From: Janthinobacterium sp. PAMC25594
GTDB lineage: Bacteria; Pseudomonadota; Gammaproteobacteria; Burkholderiales; Burkholderiaceae_D
Reading direction: 5' to 3'
Assembly (NCBI RefSeq): GCF_019443505.1
Contig: NZ_CP080377.1
Span: 2,046,001 to 2,110,000, forward strand
DNA: 64,000 nucleotides
Under the pieces are notes generated by a model. It did not search any database. It worked only from the letters and a program-made list of their open reading frames with translations, and was not told where the DNA came from. A program made the translations under genes and the position numbers. This document shows positions 36,990 through 46,488 of the stretch, in pieces (the stretch's first letter is position 1; each line of letters begins with the position of its first letter).

Positions 36990-37655
36990 ATGCGCGTATT
37001 GCTGGTGGAAGACGATGCCATGATAGGAGCCGCCGTGCAGGCTGCCCTGCGCGACGCCTCGTATGCGACCGACTGGGTGCGCAATGGCCAGACGGCGCTC
37101 GATACGGCTACCTGCCAGCACTATGACCTGGTCCTGCTGGACCTGGGTTTGCCCGGCAAGGATGGGCAGGACGTGCTGCGCGCGCTCCGCGCCAGGAACA
37201 ATGCGGTCCCTCTGCTGATTATCACGGCCCGGGACGCCCTCGAACAGCGCCTGCAGGGACTCGATGGAGGCGCGGACGACTATGTACTCAAGCCATTCGA
37301 GATGGCCGAGTTGCTGGCGCGCATGCGCGCCGTATTGCGCCGCAAGGGCGGCTCGGCGGCTCCCATGCTGGGTAACGGCATCGTCTCGCTCGATCCCGCC
37401 ACGCGCGAAGCCACGGTTGCCGCCGCGGCGCCTGTGCAACTGTCGAACCGCGAATTCGCACTGCTGCAAGCCTTGCTGCTGCGCCCCGGCGCCATCCTGT
37501 CGCGCAGCGAACTGGAGGAACGCATCTATGGCTGGGGGGAAGAAGTGGAAAGCAATGCCGTGGAGTTTCTCATCCATGCGCTGCGCAAAAAACTCGGCGC
37601 CGCCACGATCAAAAATGTCAGGGGCGTGGGATGGATGACTTCAAAAGGCGCATAA
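36990..37655 (+). CDS. OmpR-type response regulator (QseB/PmrA-like)
   Basis: 221 residues. Phospho-acceptor Asp in LVLLDLGLPGKDG, conserved Lys in DDYVLKPFE, C-terminal winged-helix DNA-binding domain (LSNREFALLQALLLRPG, NVRGVGWM). The kinase gene starts 25 bp before this gene ends, so the two are translationally coupled. Target genes are probably the upstream membrane genes and/or the czc-like operon downstream (inference by proximity). Confidence 0.9.
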   Translation: MRVLLVEDDAMIGAAVQAALRDASYATDWVRNGQTALDTATCQHYDLVLLDLGLPGKDGQDVLRALRARNNAVPLLIITARDALEQRLQGLDGGADDYVLKPFEMAELLARMRAVLRRKGGSAAPMLGNGIVSLDPATREATVAAAAPVQLSNREFALLQALLLRPGAILSRSELEERIYGWGEEVESNAVEFLIHALRKKLGAATIKNVRGVGWMTSKGA

Positions 37656-38971
37656 GCAGTCACATAAGCACCTCGCTGCGGCTGCGCCTGTCCCTGTGGC
37701 TGGCCCTGGCGATTTCCTGCATGGCCGTGCTGGCGGGCGCCTTTGCCTTTTACTCCGCTTTCCAGCAGGCGCACGAGCTGCAGGACAACATGCTGCGCCA
37801 AGTTGCCGCGTTGGCGAGCCGTCACCAGTTGGCCGCCCCTGCGAAGAGTGGCGCAGACGAACATGCGGATAACGACAACAAGGTCTTCGTCCAGCCGCTG
37901 GGCACGCATGCGGCCGGGGAACTGGCCCTGCCTGCCGATTTGCCGGATGGCCTGCAGACCGTGCGCGCGGATGGCGAAACCTACCGCGTGATGGTGCTGG
38001 GCGGGCATGGCCAGCGCCTGGCCGTCGCGCAGGAAACCTCCGTGCGCGATGAAACGGCGCGCGACAGCGCCCTGCTGACGCTCATTCCCTTCCTGATCCT
38101 GGTGCCCGCTCTCCTGCTGGTAGTGGCCGACCTGGTGCGCAAGGTCTTCAGACCGGTGCTGGATGCCGCTGCAGCGGTCGACGCGCGCACCGAGCAGGAC
38201 TTGCAGCCCATCGGTAGTGCCGCCCTGCCTTCCGAAGTCAGGCCGTTTGCCGATGCCATCAACCGCCTGCTGGCGCGCGTGCGCCTGGCGATGGAAGAGC
38301 AGCGCCGCTTCATCGCCGACGCGGCCCATGAATTGCGCACACCACTGACGGCCCTGTCGCTGCAAGCCGAACGCCTGGCGACCACCTCCCTGCCGGCGGA
38401 AGCGCAATCGCGCCTGACCACCCTGCGCCAGGGTATCGAGCGGGGCCGCGGCCTGCTGGATCAGTTGCTGTCGCTGGCGCGGGTGCAGGAACCGTCCGAT
38501 GCGGCGCAAACGCAAGCGGTGTCGGTACGGCAAATCTACCGGCAGGTGCTGGAAGACTTGCTGCCGCTGGCCGAAGCGAAGCACATCGACATCGGCGTGA
38601 TTGACGGCAGCGACGTGCAGGTCCTTGCCAGCGCCATCGACCTGGCCACCCTGGTGAAAAACCTGGCCGACAATGCCATCCGCTATACGCCGCAAGGCGG
38701 CCGCATCGACCTATCGGTACGCCTGCAAGGCGTAAGCGCTATTCTCGCCGTCGAAGACAGCGGTCCCGGCATCGCCGAGGCAGAGCGAAGCAGGGTTTTT
38801 GATCCATTCTACCGGGTGCTGGGCAGTGGACAGGAAGGCTCAGGCCTCGGCCTGGCCATCGTGCATGCCATCTGTACGCGCATCGGCGGTACCGTCAACC
38901 TGGCCTACACCGATGCCGCCCGTGGTGCGGGGTTGCGCGTGGAAGTGCAGCTGCTTGCTGCCGCACCGTAG
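37631..38971 (+). CDS. Sensor histidine kinase (QseC/PmrB-like)
   Basis: 446 residues: TM1 about 18-40, periplasmic part of about 115 residues containing a His/Asp-rich stretch, TM2 about 155-175, HAMP, H-box DAAHELRTPLTAL, N-box NLADNAIRYTPQG, G-boxes EDSGPGIA and GSGLGLAI. Complete. Its TAG stop is followed at once by two pentanucleotide repeats. Confidence 0.9.
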   Translation: MDDFKRRISSHISTSLRLRLSLWLALAISCMAVLAGAFAFYSAFQQAHELQDNMLRQVAALASRHQLAAPAKSGADEHADNDNKVFVQPLGTHAAGELALPADLPDGLQTVRADGETYRVMVLGGHGQRLAVAQETSVRDETARDSALLTLIPFLILVPALLLVVADLVRKVFRPVLDAAAAVDARTEQDLQPIGSAALPSEVRPFADAINRLLARVRLAMEEQRRFIADAAHELRTPLTALSLQAERLATTSLPAEAQSRLTTLRQGIERGRGLLDQLLSLARVQEPSDAAQTQAVSVRQIYRQVLEDLLPLAEAKHIDIGVIDGSDVQVLASAIDLATLVKNLADNAIRYTPQGGRIDLSVRLQGVSAILAVEDSGPGIAEAERSRVFDPFYRVLGSGQEGSGLGLAIVHAICTRIGGTVNLAYTDAARGAGLRVEVQLLAAAP

Positions 38972-39031
38972 CTAGACTAGACTAGACTAGACTAGACTAG
39001 ACGTGACGTGACGTGACGTGACGTGACGTGA
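38972..39031. repeat. Two abutting pentanucleotide repeats, (CTAGA)6 then (CGTGA)6
   Basis: Six perfect copies of CTAGA (38972-39001) are directly followed by six perfect copies of CGTGA (39002-39031), 60 bp in all, starting one base after the kinase stop codon. The two units differ at two positions. CTAG is normally rare in such genomes. Confidence 0.95.
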
Positions 39032-39044
39032 CCGCCACCATAGC

Positions 39045-39440
39045 TTGTTGGCACAGCAAAAAAATGTCGAACTGGATATCGATAGTATCGACGACAGCAT
39101 CTACATTGAAGCCCCCTCCTGCCTCCTGCGGGAAGTGATCTCCAACCTGCCGGACAATTCCATACAGCACATGAGGCAGCCTGGAACCGTCACCATATCC
39201 TTGCTGCAGTTGCCGAACTCCGTCTTGCTGTGCCTTTGCGATACAGGACCCGACATTCCTGAGGCCGAGCGGAGCAAGGTGTTTGAACGATTCTACCGGT
39301 TTAATAGCGGCAAACCGAACTGCTCAGCTTTGGGTCTTGCCATTATCAAGGAAATATGCGAAGCGCTACAGGCGCAATGACGTCGAACCCCTCCCCGAAG
39401 CTGGCTCAGGGTTGCAAGTCGATATACTATTTCACCTGAC
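39045..39440 (+). pseudogene. Histidine-kinase ATPase-domain fragment
   Basis: From LLAQQKNVELD through EVISNLPDNSIQHM (N-box, degenerate), CDTGPDIPEAERSKVFERFY and ALGLAIIKEIC (G-box lacking the usual GSG), then after a frame change near 39370 GSGLQVDILFHL. This is the last third of a QseC-like kinase, with no sensor or H-box. A decayed paralogue of the intact kinase just upstream. Confidence 0.75.
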
Positions 39441-39670
39441 CTTTGCGTAGCGCAAAAGCTTGCGCATCCCCCATCAATGCTACGCCACCCGCGCCGACGT
39501 GCAGGTAAAGACTCGCAAGATGCCCATTTTAATATTCCCAGCTTGCGCTCAATGGCAAGCATTTGACATTGCCAAGTTGTAACGCAGTTTGGCGCGCCGC
39601 GCGCTTATGATCCGCTTGTTTGCGATAGCGCGCCTGTGCGCATCTACTTTTCACATCGGGAATACGCACC

Positions 39671-40030
39671 ATGAAATTCAGGGAGAGGAGCGCTGCGGCG
39701 CTGAGCCTGTTACTGTTGTGCGCCTGCGTCGAGGCGCCCAAGGTGGATTGGAAAGCTGGCGCCAAGCGCGCCTGGGTTGTCGCCTTGTACGAAGCAGGGC
39801 ATAGGCAGGATCTACCCGCCTGTCTGGAGCAATTATCCGATGCGGATCTGGCTAACCGGCATTTTGTCGAGCTGCGCTACCGCCATGTGCGCATCATGTA
39901 CAGGGCTGTAGCCGAAGTGCCACCAGATCTTGCGGTCACGTCCGGCACCCAGGTGGAGTTGTGGCCTGCAGACTGCGGACAGGGACATTTGTCGCGCATT
40001 TCCCGGTTGTTGCCCGCTAGCAGCGATTGA
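39671..40030 (+). CDS. Small lipoprotein heading the czc-like operon (CzcI-position)
   Basis: 119 residues. Signal peptide with lipobox LLLLCAC, so the mature protein would start at a Cys and be lipid-anchored. The mature part has a pair of further Cys and no recognised domain. It ends 14 bp before the outer-membrane channel gene. CzcI-type small proteins occupy this place in czc operons, but sequence homology is not evident. Confidence 0.65.
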   Translation: MKFRERSAAALSLLLLCACVEAPKVDWKAGAKRAWVVALYEAGHRQDLPACLEQLSDADLANRHFVELRYRHVRIMYRAVAEVPPDLAVTSGTQVELWPADCGQGHLSRISRLLPASSD

Positions 40031-40044
40031 ATGAAACCATATCC

Positions 40045-41340
40045 ATGTCTATGAAATTTATCTACTGGCCCGCAGCTTTCTTGCCGCTTTGTCTGGCATT
40101 GTCCCTGCACGCGCAAGAGAACCTGACATTGGTGCAGCTGCAGCGCATTGCGCTCGAACGCAACCACGACGTACGCGTGTCGGCACTGGCGCTTGACAGT
40201 GCCGCCGCTGCCGTGACCAGCGCCGCCGCCGCGCCCAATCCCATGTTGACGGTGCAGACGATGAACATCAACCCCGGCCTTGGCGTGGGCGCAGGCAGCT
40301 TGCGCAGCAAGACCGTCGACAGCAGCGTTCGCATCGACCAGTTGCTGGAGCGGGGCGACAAGCGCGGCCTGCGCCGCGACGGTGCACTGCATCAGGAAGA
40401 GGGCGCGCGCGAGGACGTGCGCGAAGCGCGGCGCCAGCTGCGTCTCGCTGTCAGCCAGGCTTATTACGATGCGCTGGCGGCGGGCGAGCGCCTGACCATC
40501 CTCAATGATACGGCGCAGTTGTATCAGCGCACCGTCGAGGTGGCGCAGAAAAAGCGGCATGCGGGCGATGTGTCGCCGGCTGACGTGGCGCGGCTGCAAG
40601 TTGAAGCGCTGCGCGCCAGCAACGATACGGCGCAGGCGCGCGGCGATGTCGCGCGTGCGCGCCTGGCGCTGGCCTTGCTGACCGGTATCGACAACCGCTT
40701 GGCGCAGTTGCCGCTTGCCGATGGCTGGCCTGCAGTCGCAGCCACCACCCTGGCGCAGGCCGATTCGGCCGAGGCAGCCATCGCGCGTCGCCCCGATGTG
40801 ATGGCGGCGCAGGCGAGGGTGGCGGCGGCCCTGTCTGCACACAAGCTGGCGCTCGCCGCGCGCACGCGCGACGTTTCCATCGGCGTACAGGCCGAACATT
40901 ACCCGGCCAGCGCCAGCAATCCACAAGGCAGCGGCAACAGCTTCGGTATTTCGCTGCAAGTGCCGCTCTTCCTGCGCTACCAGTATGACGGCGAGATACG
41001 CAGCGCCCAGGTGGCGTTGGACCTGGCGCAGGAAAATCTGGAGCAGGCGCGCATCTTGGCCAGGGCGGAGCTGAGCCGTTCTGCACTCGATGTGCGCAGC
41101 AATGGCGAGCGCTTGCTACGCATTGACGACAGCCTGCTGCCGGCCGCGCAAAAGTCTGCCCAGGCGGCGGAATTCGCTTACCAGCATGGCGCCCTGCCGA
41201 TCGCCGATGTACTCGATGTGCGGCGCAGCTACCGCGCCGTGCAGCTCGAAGCACTGGCCGCCCGAAGCGACTACGCCAAGGCGTTGGCCGCCTGGCAGGC
41301 ATCCTTTCCCACCGCATCTCTTGAAAGTACGACACCATGA
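40045..41340 (+). CDS. czcC: TolC-family outer-membrane channel (CzcC-like)
   Basis: 431 residues from MSMKFIYWP; signal peptide ending SLHAQ. Two repeats of the outer membrane efflux protein domain with long alpha-helical barrels (AAAAVTSAAAAPNP, and later QKSAQAAEFAYQHGALPI). The stop overlaps the adaptor start (ATGA). Part of a three-component export system with the next two genes. Confidence 0.87.
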   Translation: MSMKFIYWPAAFLPLCLALSLHAQENLTLVQLQRIALERNHDVRVSALALDSAAAAVTSAAAAPNPMLTVQTMNINPGLGVGAGSLRSKTVDSSVRIDQLLERGDKRGLRRDGALHQEEGAREDVREARRQLRLAVSQAYYDALAAGERLTILNDTAQLYQRTVEVAQKKRHAGDVSPADVARLQVEALRASNDTAQARGDVARARLALALLTGIDNRLAQLPLADGWPAVAATTLAQADSAEAAIARRPDVMAAQARVAAALSAHKLALAARTRDVSIGVQAEHYPASASNPQGSGNSFGISLQVPLFLRYQYDGEIRSAQVALDLAQENLEQARILARAELSRSALDVRSNGERLLRIDDSLLPAAQKSAQAAEFAYQHGALPIADVLDVRRSYRAVQLEALAARSDYAKALAAWQASFPTASLESTTP

Positions 41341-42500
41341 TATCGCGCAGTACTTTGACCTATGGCGCCCTGTTCGTCCTACTGTGCGGCGGGTCCGCTG
41401 CGGGCGTGCAGTATCTGCAACGGGCGCACGCCGCCGCCTTGCCGGCCGCCGCTGTGGCCACCAGCGTTACCGCGCCCGGCGTGTTGCATTTTTCCGCGAA
41501 TGCGCCGCAGATGGCGACGCTGAAAATCGCCGCAGTGAGTGCCGTGCCGCTGCCGGCCAGCGCCGCCCTGAACGGACGCATTGCCTACGATGAAAACGTC
41601 ACCACGCGCGTCAGTTCGCCCGTGCTGGGCCGCGTGCTGGCGTTACATGCCGATAGTGGCGAGCGCGTGGCGCGCGGCGCCTTGCTGGCCGACCTCGATT
41701 CGCCCGACCTGGCCAGTGCCGAGGCCGACTGGCGCAAAGCCCAGGCCGACGAAGTGCGCAAGCAACTGGCCTATCAGCGCGCCGACACACTGTTTCGGGG
41801 AGAGGTGCTGGCGCGCAGGGATTATGAGTCGGCCGATGCCGATTTCCAGCAGGCACGCGCGGAAACGCGGCGTGCGGCCTTGCGCATGCATAGCCTGAAC
41901 GCGGTCGGCAGCGACAATGGCCGCTACACGCTGCGCGCGCCGCTGGCCGGCACCATCGCCGACCGCCAGATCAACCCGGGCCAGGAAGTGCGTCCCGACG
42001 CGCCCGCGCCCCTGTTCGTCATCAGCGACTTGCGCCGCCTGTGGCTGCTGGTCGACGTGCCGGAAAGCGCCCTCGCCAGCGTGCGCCAGGGACAGGCCGT
42101 CAGCGTCGAGACGGATGCCTACCCGGGGCGCCGCTTCAGCGCCACGGTGGCGCACGTGGCGCCGGTGCTGGACCCGCTGACGCGGCGCATCCAGGTGCGT
42201 TGCACGCTCGACAACGCCGATGGCGCCCTGAAACCGGAAATGTTCGCGCGCGCCTCCTTCCTGGCCGGCGATGGCAGCGTGCTGGCCGTGGCCTTGCCCA
42301 ACACCAGCCTGTTTGCAGAAGGCGTGTACAGCTATGTTTTCGTGGAAAAACAGCCAGGCACGTTTGAAAAACGCCGCGTGAACGTGCGCGTCAAGGGACG
42401 CGACAGCAGCTTTGTCGATGCGGGCGTGAGCGCCGGCGAACGGGTCGTCACGGAAGGCGCCTTCCTGCTCAACGCCGAGGTAGCCAGCAATGCTCGCTAA
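41337..42500 (+). CDS. czcB: RND periplasmic adaptor (CzcB-like)
   Basis: 387 residues: N-terminal membrane anchor, lipoyl halves around a hairpin (GRVLALHADSGERVARGALLA in part, TLRAPLAGTIADRQ), beta-barrel (LWLLVDVPESALASV) and C-terminal domain. No His-rich N-terminal metal-binding tail as in classical CzcB. Overlaps the pump gene by 11 bp. Confidence 0.87.
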   Translation: MISRSTLTYGALFVLLCGGSAAGVQYLQRAHAAALPAAAVATSVTAPGVLHFSANAPQMATLKIAAVSAVPLPASAALNGRIAYDENVTTRVSSPVLGRVLALHADSGERVARGALLADLDSPDLASAEADWRKAQADEVRKQLAYQRADTLFRGEVLARRDYESADADFQQARAETRRAALRMHSLNAVGSDNGRYTLRAPLAGTIADRQINPGQEVRPDAPAPLFVISDLRRLWLLVDVPESALASVRQGQAVSVETDAYPGRRFSATVAHVAPVLDPLTRRIQVRCTLDNADGALKPEMFARASFLAGDGSVLAVALPNTSLFAEGVYSYVFVEKQPGTFEKRRVNVRVKGRDSSFVDAGVSAGERVVTEGAFLLNAEVASNAR

Positions 42501-45500
42501 GCTGATCGATTTTGTCCTGGCGCAGCGCGTTTTCGTGCTGATCCTGACGGCGGCGCTGGCCGTCTTCGGCTACCGCGCGCTGAGCAACTTGCCCATCGAG
42601 GCCTTTCCCGACGTGCAGGACGTGCAGGTGCAGATCGTCACGCAGTATCCGGGCCAGGCGCCGGAGGAGGTCGAACGCAACGTCACCTTGCCCATCGAAC
42701 GCGAAATGAGCGGCGTGCCGCAGCAGACGCAGCTGCGTTCCGTGACGATTACCGGCCTGTCCGTCGTGACCCTGACCTTTGCCGATGGTACGGACGATTA
42801 TTTTGCGCGCCAGCAAGTGCTGGAAAAATTGCAGAACGTCACGCTGCCCACGGGCGTGCAGGCGAGCCTGGCGCCCTTGTCGACGGCGGTCGGTGAAATC
42901 TTCCGCTATGTGATCGAGGCACCGCCGGGCATGGATGCGAACGAAGTGCGGGCCTTACAGGACTGGGTCGTGCGGCCTGCGCTGCGCATCGTGCCCGGCG
43001 TGGCCGATGTCGTCAGCTTCGGTGGCACTGTCAAGGAATACCAGGTGCAGGTCGATCCGGCCGCCCTGCAGCGCTATGGCGTCACCATCGACCAGCTCAG
43101 CGCAGCCTTGAACAACAACAGCGCCAATGTGGGCGGTGGCCTGGTGCGGCGCGGCGACGAGGCGCTGGTGGTGCGCGGCATCGGCATCTTCGGCAGCATC
43201 GACGATATCGGCCGCGTCATCGTCAGCGCCAAGGGCGGGCGCACGGTGCTCGTGTCGGATCTGGCCGAAGTGACTGTGGGCAATCGTCCCCGTTCCGGCG
43301 TGGTGGCCTTCAACCGCGAAAACAGCGTGGTGGAAGGCATTGTGCAGATGAGCAAGGGCAGCAATGCGGCCAAGGTGGTGGCCGACGTCAAACTAGCCAT
43401 CGCCGGCCTCGATGCGCGCCTGCCGAAAGGCATGCATTTGCGCACGATCTACGACCGCACGGAACTGATCGGCCACACGGTGCACACGGTGGCGGAAAAC
43501 CTGCTCCTGGGCGCGGCGCTGATGATCGCCATCCTGGTGATTTTCCTGGGTAACTGGCGCGCCGCCCTGATCGTCGCGGCCGTAATTCCCCTGTCGCTGC
43601 TGTTCGCCTTCATCATGCTCGATGCGCGCGGCATTCCCGCCAACCTGATTTCGCTGGGGGCGGTCGATTTCGGCATCATCATCGACAGCGCCGTGGTGCT
43701 GGTCGAGGCCTTGCTGGTACGGCTGGCGCTGCTGGGCGAGCAGGGGCGGCATGATGCCTCCCTGCGCGAGCGCACCCTGAAGCAGACGGTGGTCGACCTG
43801 GGCCACCCCATCCTGTTTGCCAAGGCCATCATTATTGTCGCCTTCATTCCCATCTACACCTTCCAGCGCGTGGAAGGCAAGATTTTCTCGCCCGTGGCGT
43901 TTACGCTGAGCTTTGCCATGCTGGGCGCCATCATCCTCACCATGACCCTGATCCCGACCTTGCTGGCCTGGACCATGCGCCGCCATCCGATGGCGGAAAA
44001 GCACAGCGCCTGGCTGCAGCGCATCCAGGACGGCTATGGCCGCCTGCTGGCGGCGGCGCAGCGCCAGCGCATCTTCGTCATGCTCGCCTCGGTGCTGGCG
44101 CTGGTGGTGACCCTGGCGCTGGCGCCCCTGCTGGGCAGCGAATTCCTGCCCAAGCTCGACGAGGGCAACTTGTGGCTGACGGTCAGCCTGCCGACGTCCA
44201 GTTCGCTGGAAAAGACGCGCGCCGTCGAGCAGCAGGTACGCGCCATCATCCTGTCCTATCCGGAGGTGGGCAATGTCATCTCGCACGTGGGCCGGCCCGA
44301 CGACGGCACCGATCCCAAGGGCAGCAACAATATGGAAATCCTGGCTGACCTGAAACCGCGCGGCAGCTGGCGCTTTGCGGACAAGGAGGCGCTGGTGGCC
44401 GACATGTCGGCGAAGATACGCACCTTGCCCGGCGTGCCGACGAACTTTTCGCAAGTCATCGAGGACAATGTAGAAGAGGCGCTGTCCGGCGTGAAGGGCG
44501 AGATTGCCGTGAAGATTTACGGTCCCGACCTGGACGTGCTGACGCAAAAGAGCGAGCAGATCGCCGGCATCCTGAGCGGCATTGCGGGTGCGGCCGACGT
44601 GGGCGCCGTAAAAATCGGCGGACAGAGCGAACTCGACATCGTTATCGACCGCGAGCGCATCGCCCGCCTGGGCGTCAACGTGGCCGATGTCAACACGGCG
44701 ATCCAGACGGCGCTGGCGGGCAACGTCGTCAACGCGTATTTCGAGGGTGACCGGCGTTTCGACATTACCGTGCGCCTGAAGGAAGCGGCGCGCGATTCCG
44801 TCGATGCCGTCGGCGCTCTGCCGGTCAATTTGCCGGGCGCCGCCGGTACGGTGGCGCTGGCCGAGCTGGCGCACATCGAGGTGCGCCAGGGCGCGGCCCG
44901 CATCAGCCGCGAAGCGGGCGGGCGCAATGCGTCCGTCAAGGCCAACCTGCTGGGCCGCGACCAGGGCAGTTTCGTTGCGGAGGCTCAAGAAAAAGTGGCG
45001 CGCCTCGTGCACCTGCCGCCGGGCTACCAGATCACCTGGGGCGGGCAGTTCGAAAACCAGCAGCGCGCCGTGAAGCGCCTGGAAGTGATCGTGCCGATCA
45101 CCGCGCTGATGATATTTTCGCTGCTGTTCTGGGCCTTCCGGTCCGTGCGCAAGGCCATGCTGATCCTGTCCATCGTGCCATTTACCATGATCGGCGGCAT
45201 CCTGGGCCTGGCGCTGGTCGGCCTGCATTTTTCCGTCTCGGCGGCCGTTGGCTTCATCGCCGTGGCCGGTATCTCGGTGCAGAACGGCGTCATCATGGTC
45301 GAGCAGATCGTCGAGATAGCCCGGCACAACGCGAGTGCCGTCGATAGTGCCATCGCCGGCGCCGTGGCGCGCTTGCGGCCGATCCTGATGACGGCATTGA
45401 TGGCGGGCCTGGGCTTGCTGCCGGCGGCACTGTCGCACGGTATCGGCTCGGAAACCCAGCGCCCGTTCGCCGTGGTGATCGTGGGCGGCATCGTGTCGGC

Positions 45501-45564
45501 TACCTTCTTTACCTTGCTGCTGTTGCCTCTGGCCTACCCTTATTTTGCGGAAAAGAAAGCGTAA
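42490..45564 (+). CDS. czcA: Heavy-metal RND pump (CzcA-like, HME type)
   Basis: 1024 residues with 12 transmembrane helices. TM4 has DFGIIIDSAVVLVE, the charged pattern of the HME1 divalent-cation pumps (Co, Zn, Cd), rather than the DD pattern of drug pumps. Other HME features: FPDVQDVQVQIVTQYPG near 40 and GTVKEYQVQVDP near 180. Exports metal cations from the periplasm or cytoplasm with the CzcCB-like partners encoded just upstream. A long open frame on the opposite strand is only a codon-bias shadow. Confidence 0.9.
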   Translation: MLAKLIDFVLAQRVFVLILTAALAVFGYRALSNLPIEAFPDVQDVQVQIVTQYPGQAPEEVERNVTLPIEREMSGVPQQTQLRSVTITGLSVVTLTFADGTDDYFARQQVLEKLQNVTLPTGVQASLAPLSTAVGEIFRYVIEAPPGMDANEVRALQDWVVRPALRIVPGVADVVSFGGTVKEYQVQVDPAALQRYGVTIDQLSAALNNNSANVGGGLVRRGDEALVVRGIGIFGSIDDIGRVIVSAKGGRTVLVSDLAEVTVGNRPRSGVVAFNRENSVVEGIVQMSKGSNAAKVVADVKLAIAGLDARLPKGMHLRTIYDRTELIGHTVHTVAENLLLGAALMIAILVIFLGNWRAALIVAAVIPLSLLFAFIMLDARGIPANLISLGAVDFGIIIDSAVVLVEALLVRLALLGEQGRHDASLRERTLKQTVVDLGHPILFAKAIIIVAFIPIYTFQRVEGKIFSPVAFTLSFAMLGAIILTMTLIPTLLAWTMRRHPMAEKHSAWLQRIQDGYGRLLAAAQRQRIFVMLASVLALVVTLALAPLLGSEFLPKLDEGNLWLTVSLPTSSSLEKTRAVEQQVRAIILSYPEVGNVISHVGRPDDGTDPKGSNNMEILADLKPRGSWRFADKEALVADMSAKIRTLPGVPTNFSQVIEDNVEEALSGVKGEIAVKIYGPDLDVLTQKSEQIAGILSGIAGAADVGAVKIGGQSELDIVIDRERIARLGVNVADVNTAIQTALAGNVVNAYFEGDRRFDITVRLKEAARDSVDAVGALPVNLPGAAGTVALAELAHIEVRQGAARISREAGGRNASVKANLLGRDQGSFVAEAQEKVARLVHLPPGYQITWGGQFENQQRAVKRLEVIVPITALMIFSLLFWAFRSVRKAMLILSIVPFTMIGGILGLALVGLHFSVSAAVGFIAVAGISVQNGVIMVEQIVEIARHNASAVDSAIAGAVARLRPILMTALMAGLGLLPAALSHGIGSETQRPFAVVIVGGIVSATFFTLLLLPLAYPYFAEKKA

Positions 45565-45915
45565 GCTATGCACCGTGGTTGACACTACTGGTCCGTTGGC
45601 ACCAAAAAGTGTCGTTGTTCCCAACGCAGGCAGAGGTGCCTACCTGCCCTCCGGCCCTCAGCAACGCCCGGGCTGGCACAGGCACTGGCAGCGATACTTT
45701 CTCCGACATCGGATTACTGGTTTGGTTTGCCGTCAACCCAGACCCCGCCTTTGTTCGTAAGTCTCCAACTATATGAGGTTCGTGGTGAGAAGACTTCGCC
45801 CCGGAGCGACAATTTTTGAATTGCTCACGTGAACGAGATGCTATTCTAGGTGCCGTCGACTGGGTTCGGCCGGAAGCAAGTCTTCCTCCATCTGTTTAGC
45901 TCCCAAACTTTGCTT
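45565..45915. other. Stretch without a recognised gene after czcA
   Basis: Short frames only, on both strands, with no ribosome site plus domain. Sequence composition is mixed, and the next gene starts a foreign-looking patch. Confidence 0.35.
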
Positions 45916-46419
45916 ATGAACTCACTGACGCGGAACGATCTATTTGTTGATGCATCGCTGCTCGACTTCAACTCACTGCTTCTGGAATGGCCGGGTCTGG
46001 TACTTGGCGAGATCCGCCCAATAGGAGCTTCCGTATTCGGCGATCTATTCTTCGAGCGCAGGTCAGGTGAGGTAACTAAGTTAGACGTGCTGAAGGGTGG
46101 GATGCACTTGATTGCTATAAGCTTCCAGCAGTTTGCTGAAGTGATGAATTCTCCAGAATGGCAGGAGGAGCATCTTCTAAGTCAGAGCGTAGCATTGCTC
46201 AAAGAAAAGGGGGTCTCACGGGCCCCAAGCCAATTCTTTGGCTTTGCCCCTCACCCGTCATTTACAGGCAAAACTGACTGGTCAAGAGTAAAGTCGCTGG
46301 ATGCTGTCGTGTGGCACTCAATCTGCGCGCAAATGTTAGATGTTACTCCCCTATTGAAAGGGGCGGCGATGCCCGAAATTACTCCTAAACGGCCGTGGTG
46401 GAAGCTCGGAAAGGGCTAG
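45916..46419 (+). CDS. Orphan T6SS immunity-like protein (Tdi1/DUF1851)
   Basis: 167 residues from MNSLTRNDL. The C-terminal half (GEVTKLDVLKGGMHLIA, EWQEEHLLSQSVALLKEKG) matches DUF1851, the C-terminal domain of Tdi1-type immunity proteins against type VI DNase effectors. No effector, VgrG or other T6SS gene is next to it. Lower GC than its neighbours. An upstream in-frame ATG (45850) is less likely. Confidence 0.65.
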   Translation: MNSLTRNDLFVDASLLDFNSLLLEWPGLVLGEIRPIGASVFGDLFFERRSGEVTKLDVLKGGMHLIAISFQQFAEVMNSPEWQEEHLLSQSVALLKEKGVSRAPSQFFGFAPHPSFTGKTDWSRVKSLDAVVWHSICAQMLDVTPLLKGAAMPEITPKRPWWKLGKG

Positions 46420-46488
46420 CGTGAAGGCCTACTTTGGGGTGCGGATTCAATCGCTGGTCGTAACACTCTACACCTGCGTCGTCGGGTA

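Noticed and set aside
38972..39031. Pentanucleotide arrays as a coding phase switch joining kinase and fragment
   Set aside because: The kinase stop precedes the array and CTAGA repeats give TAG in every frame, so no read-through product is possible.
43393..45624. 743-codon open frame antisense to czcA
   Set aside because: It is the mirror of a GC-rich gene with strong third-position bias; the His/Gln/Arg-rich translation has no domain.
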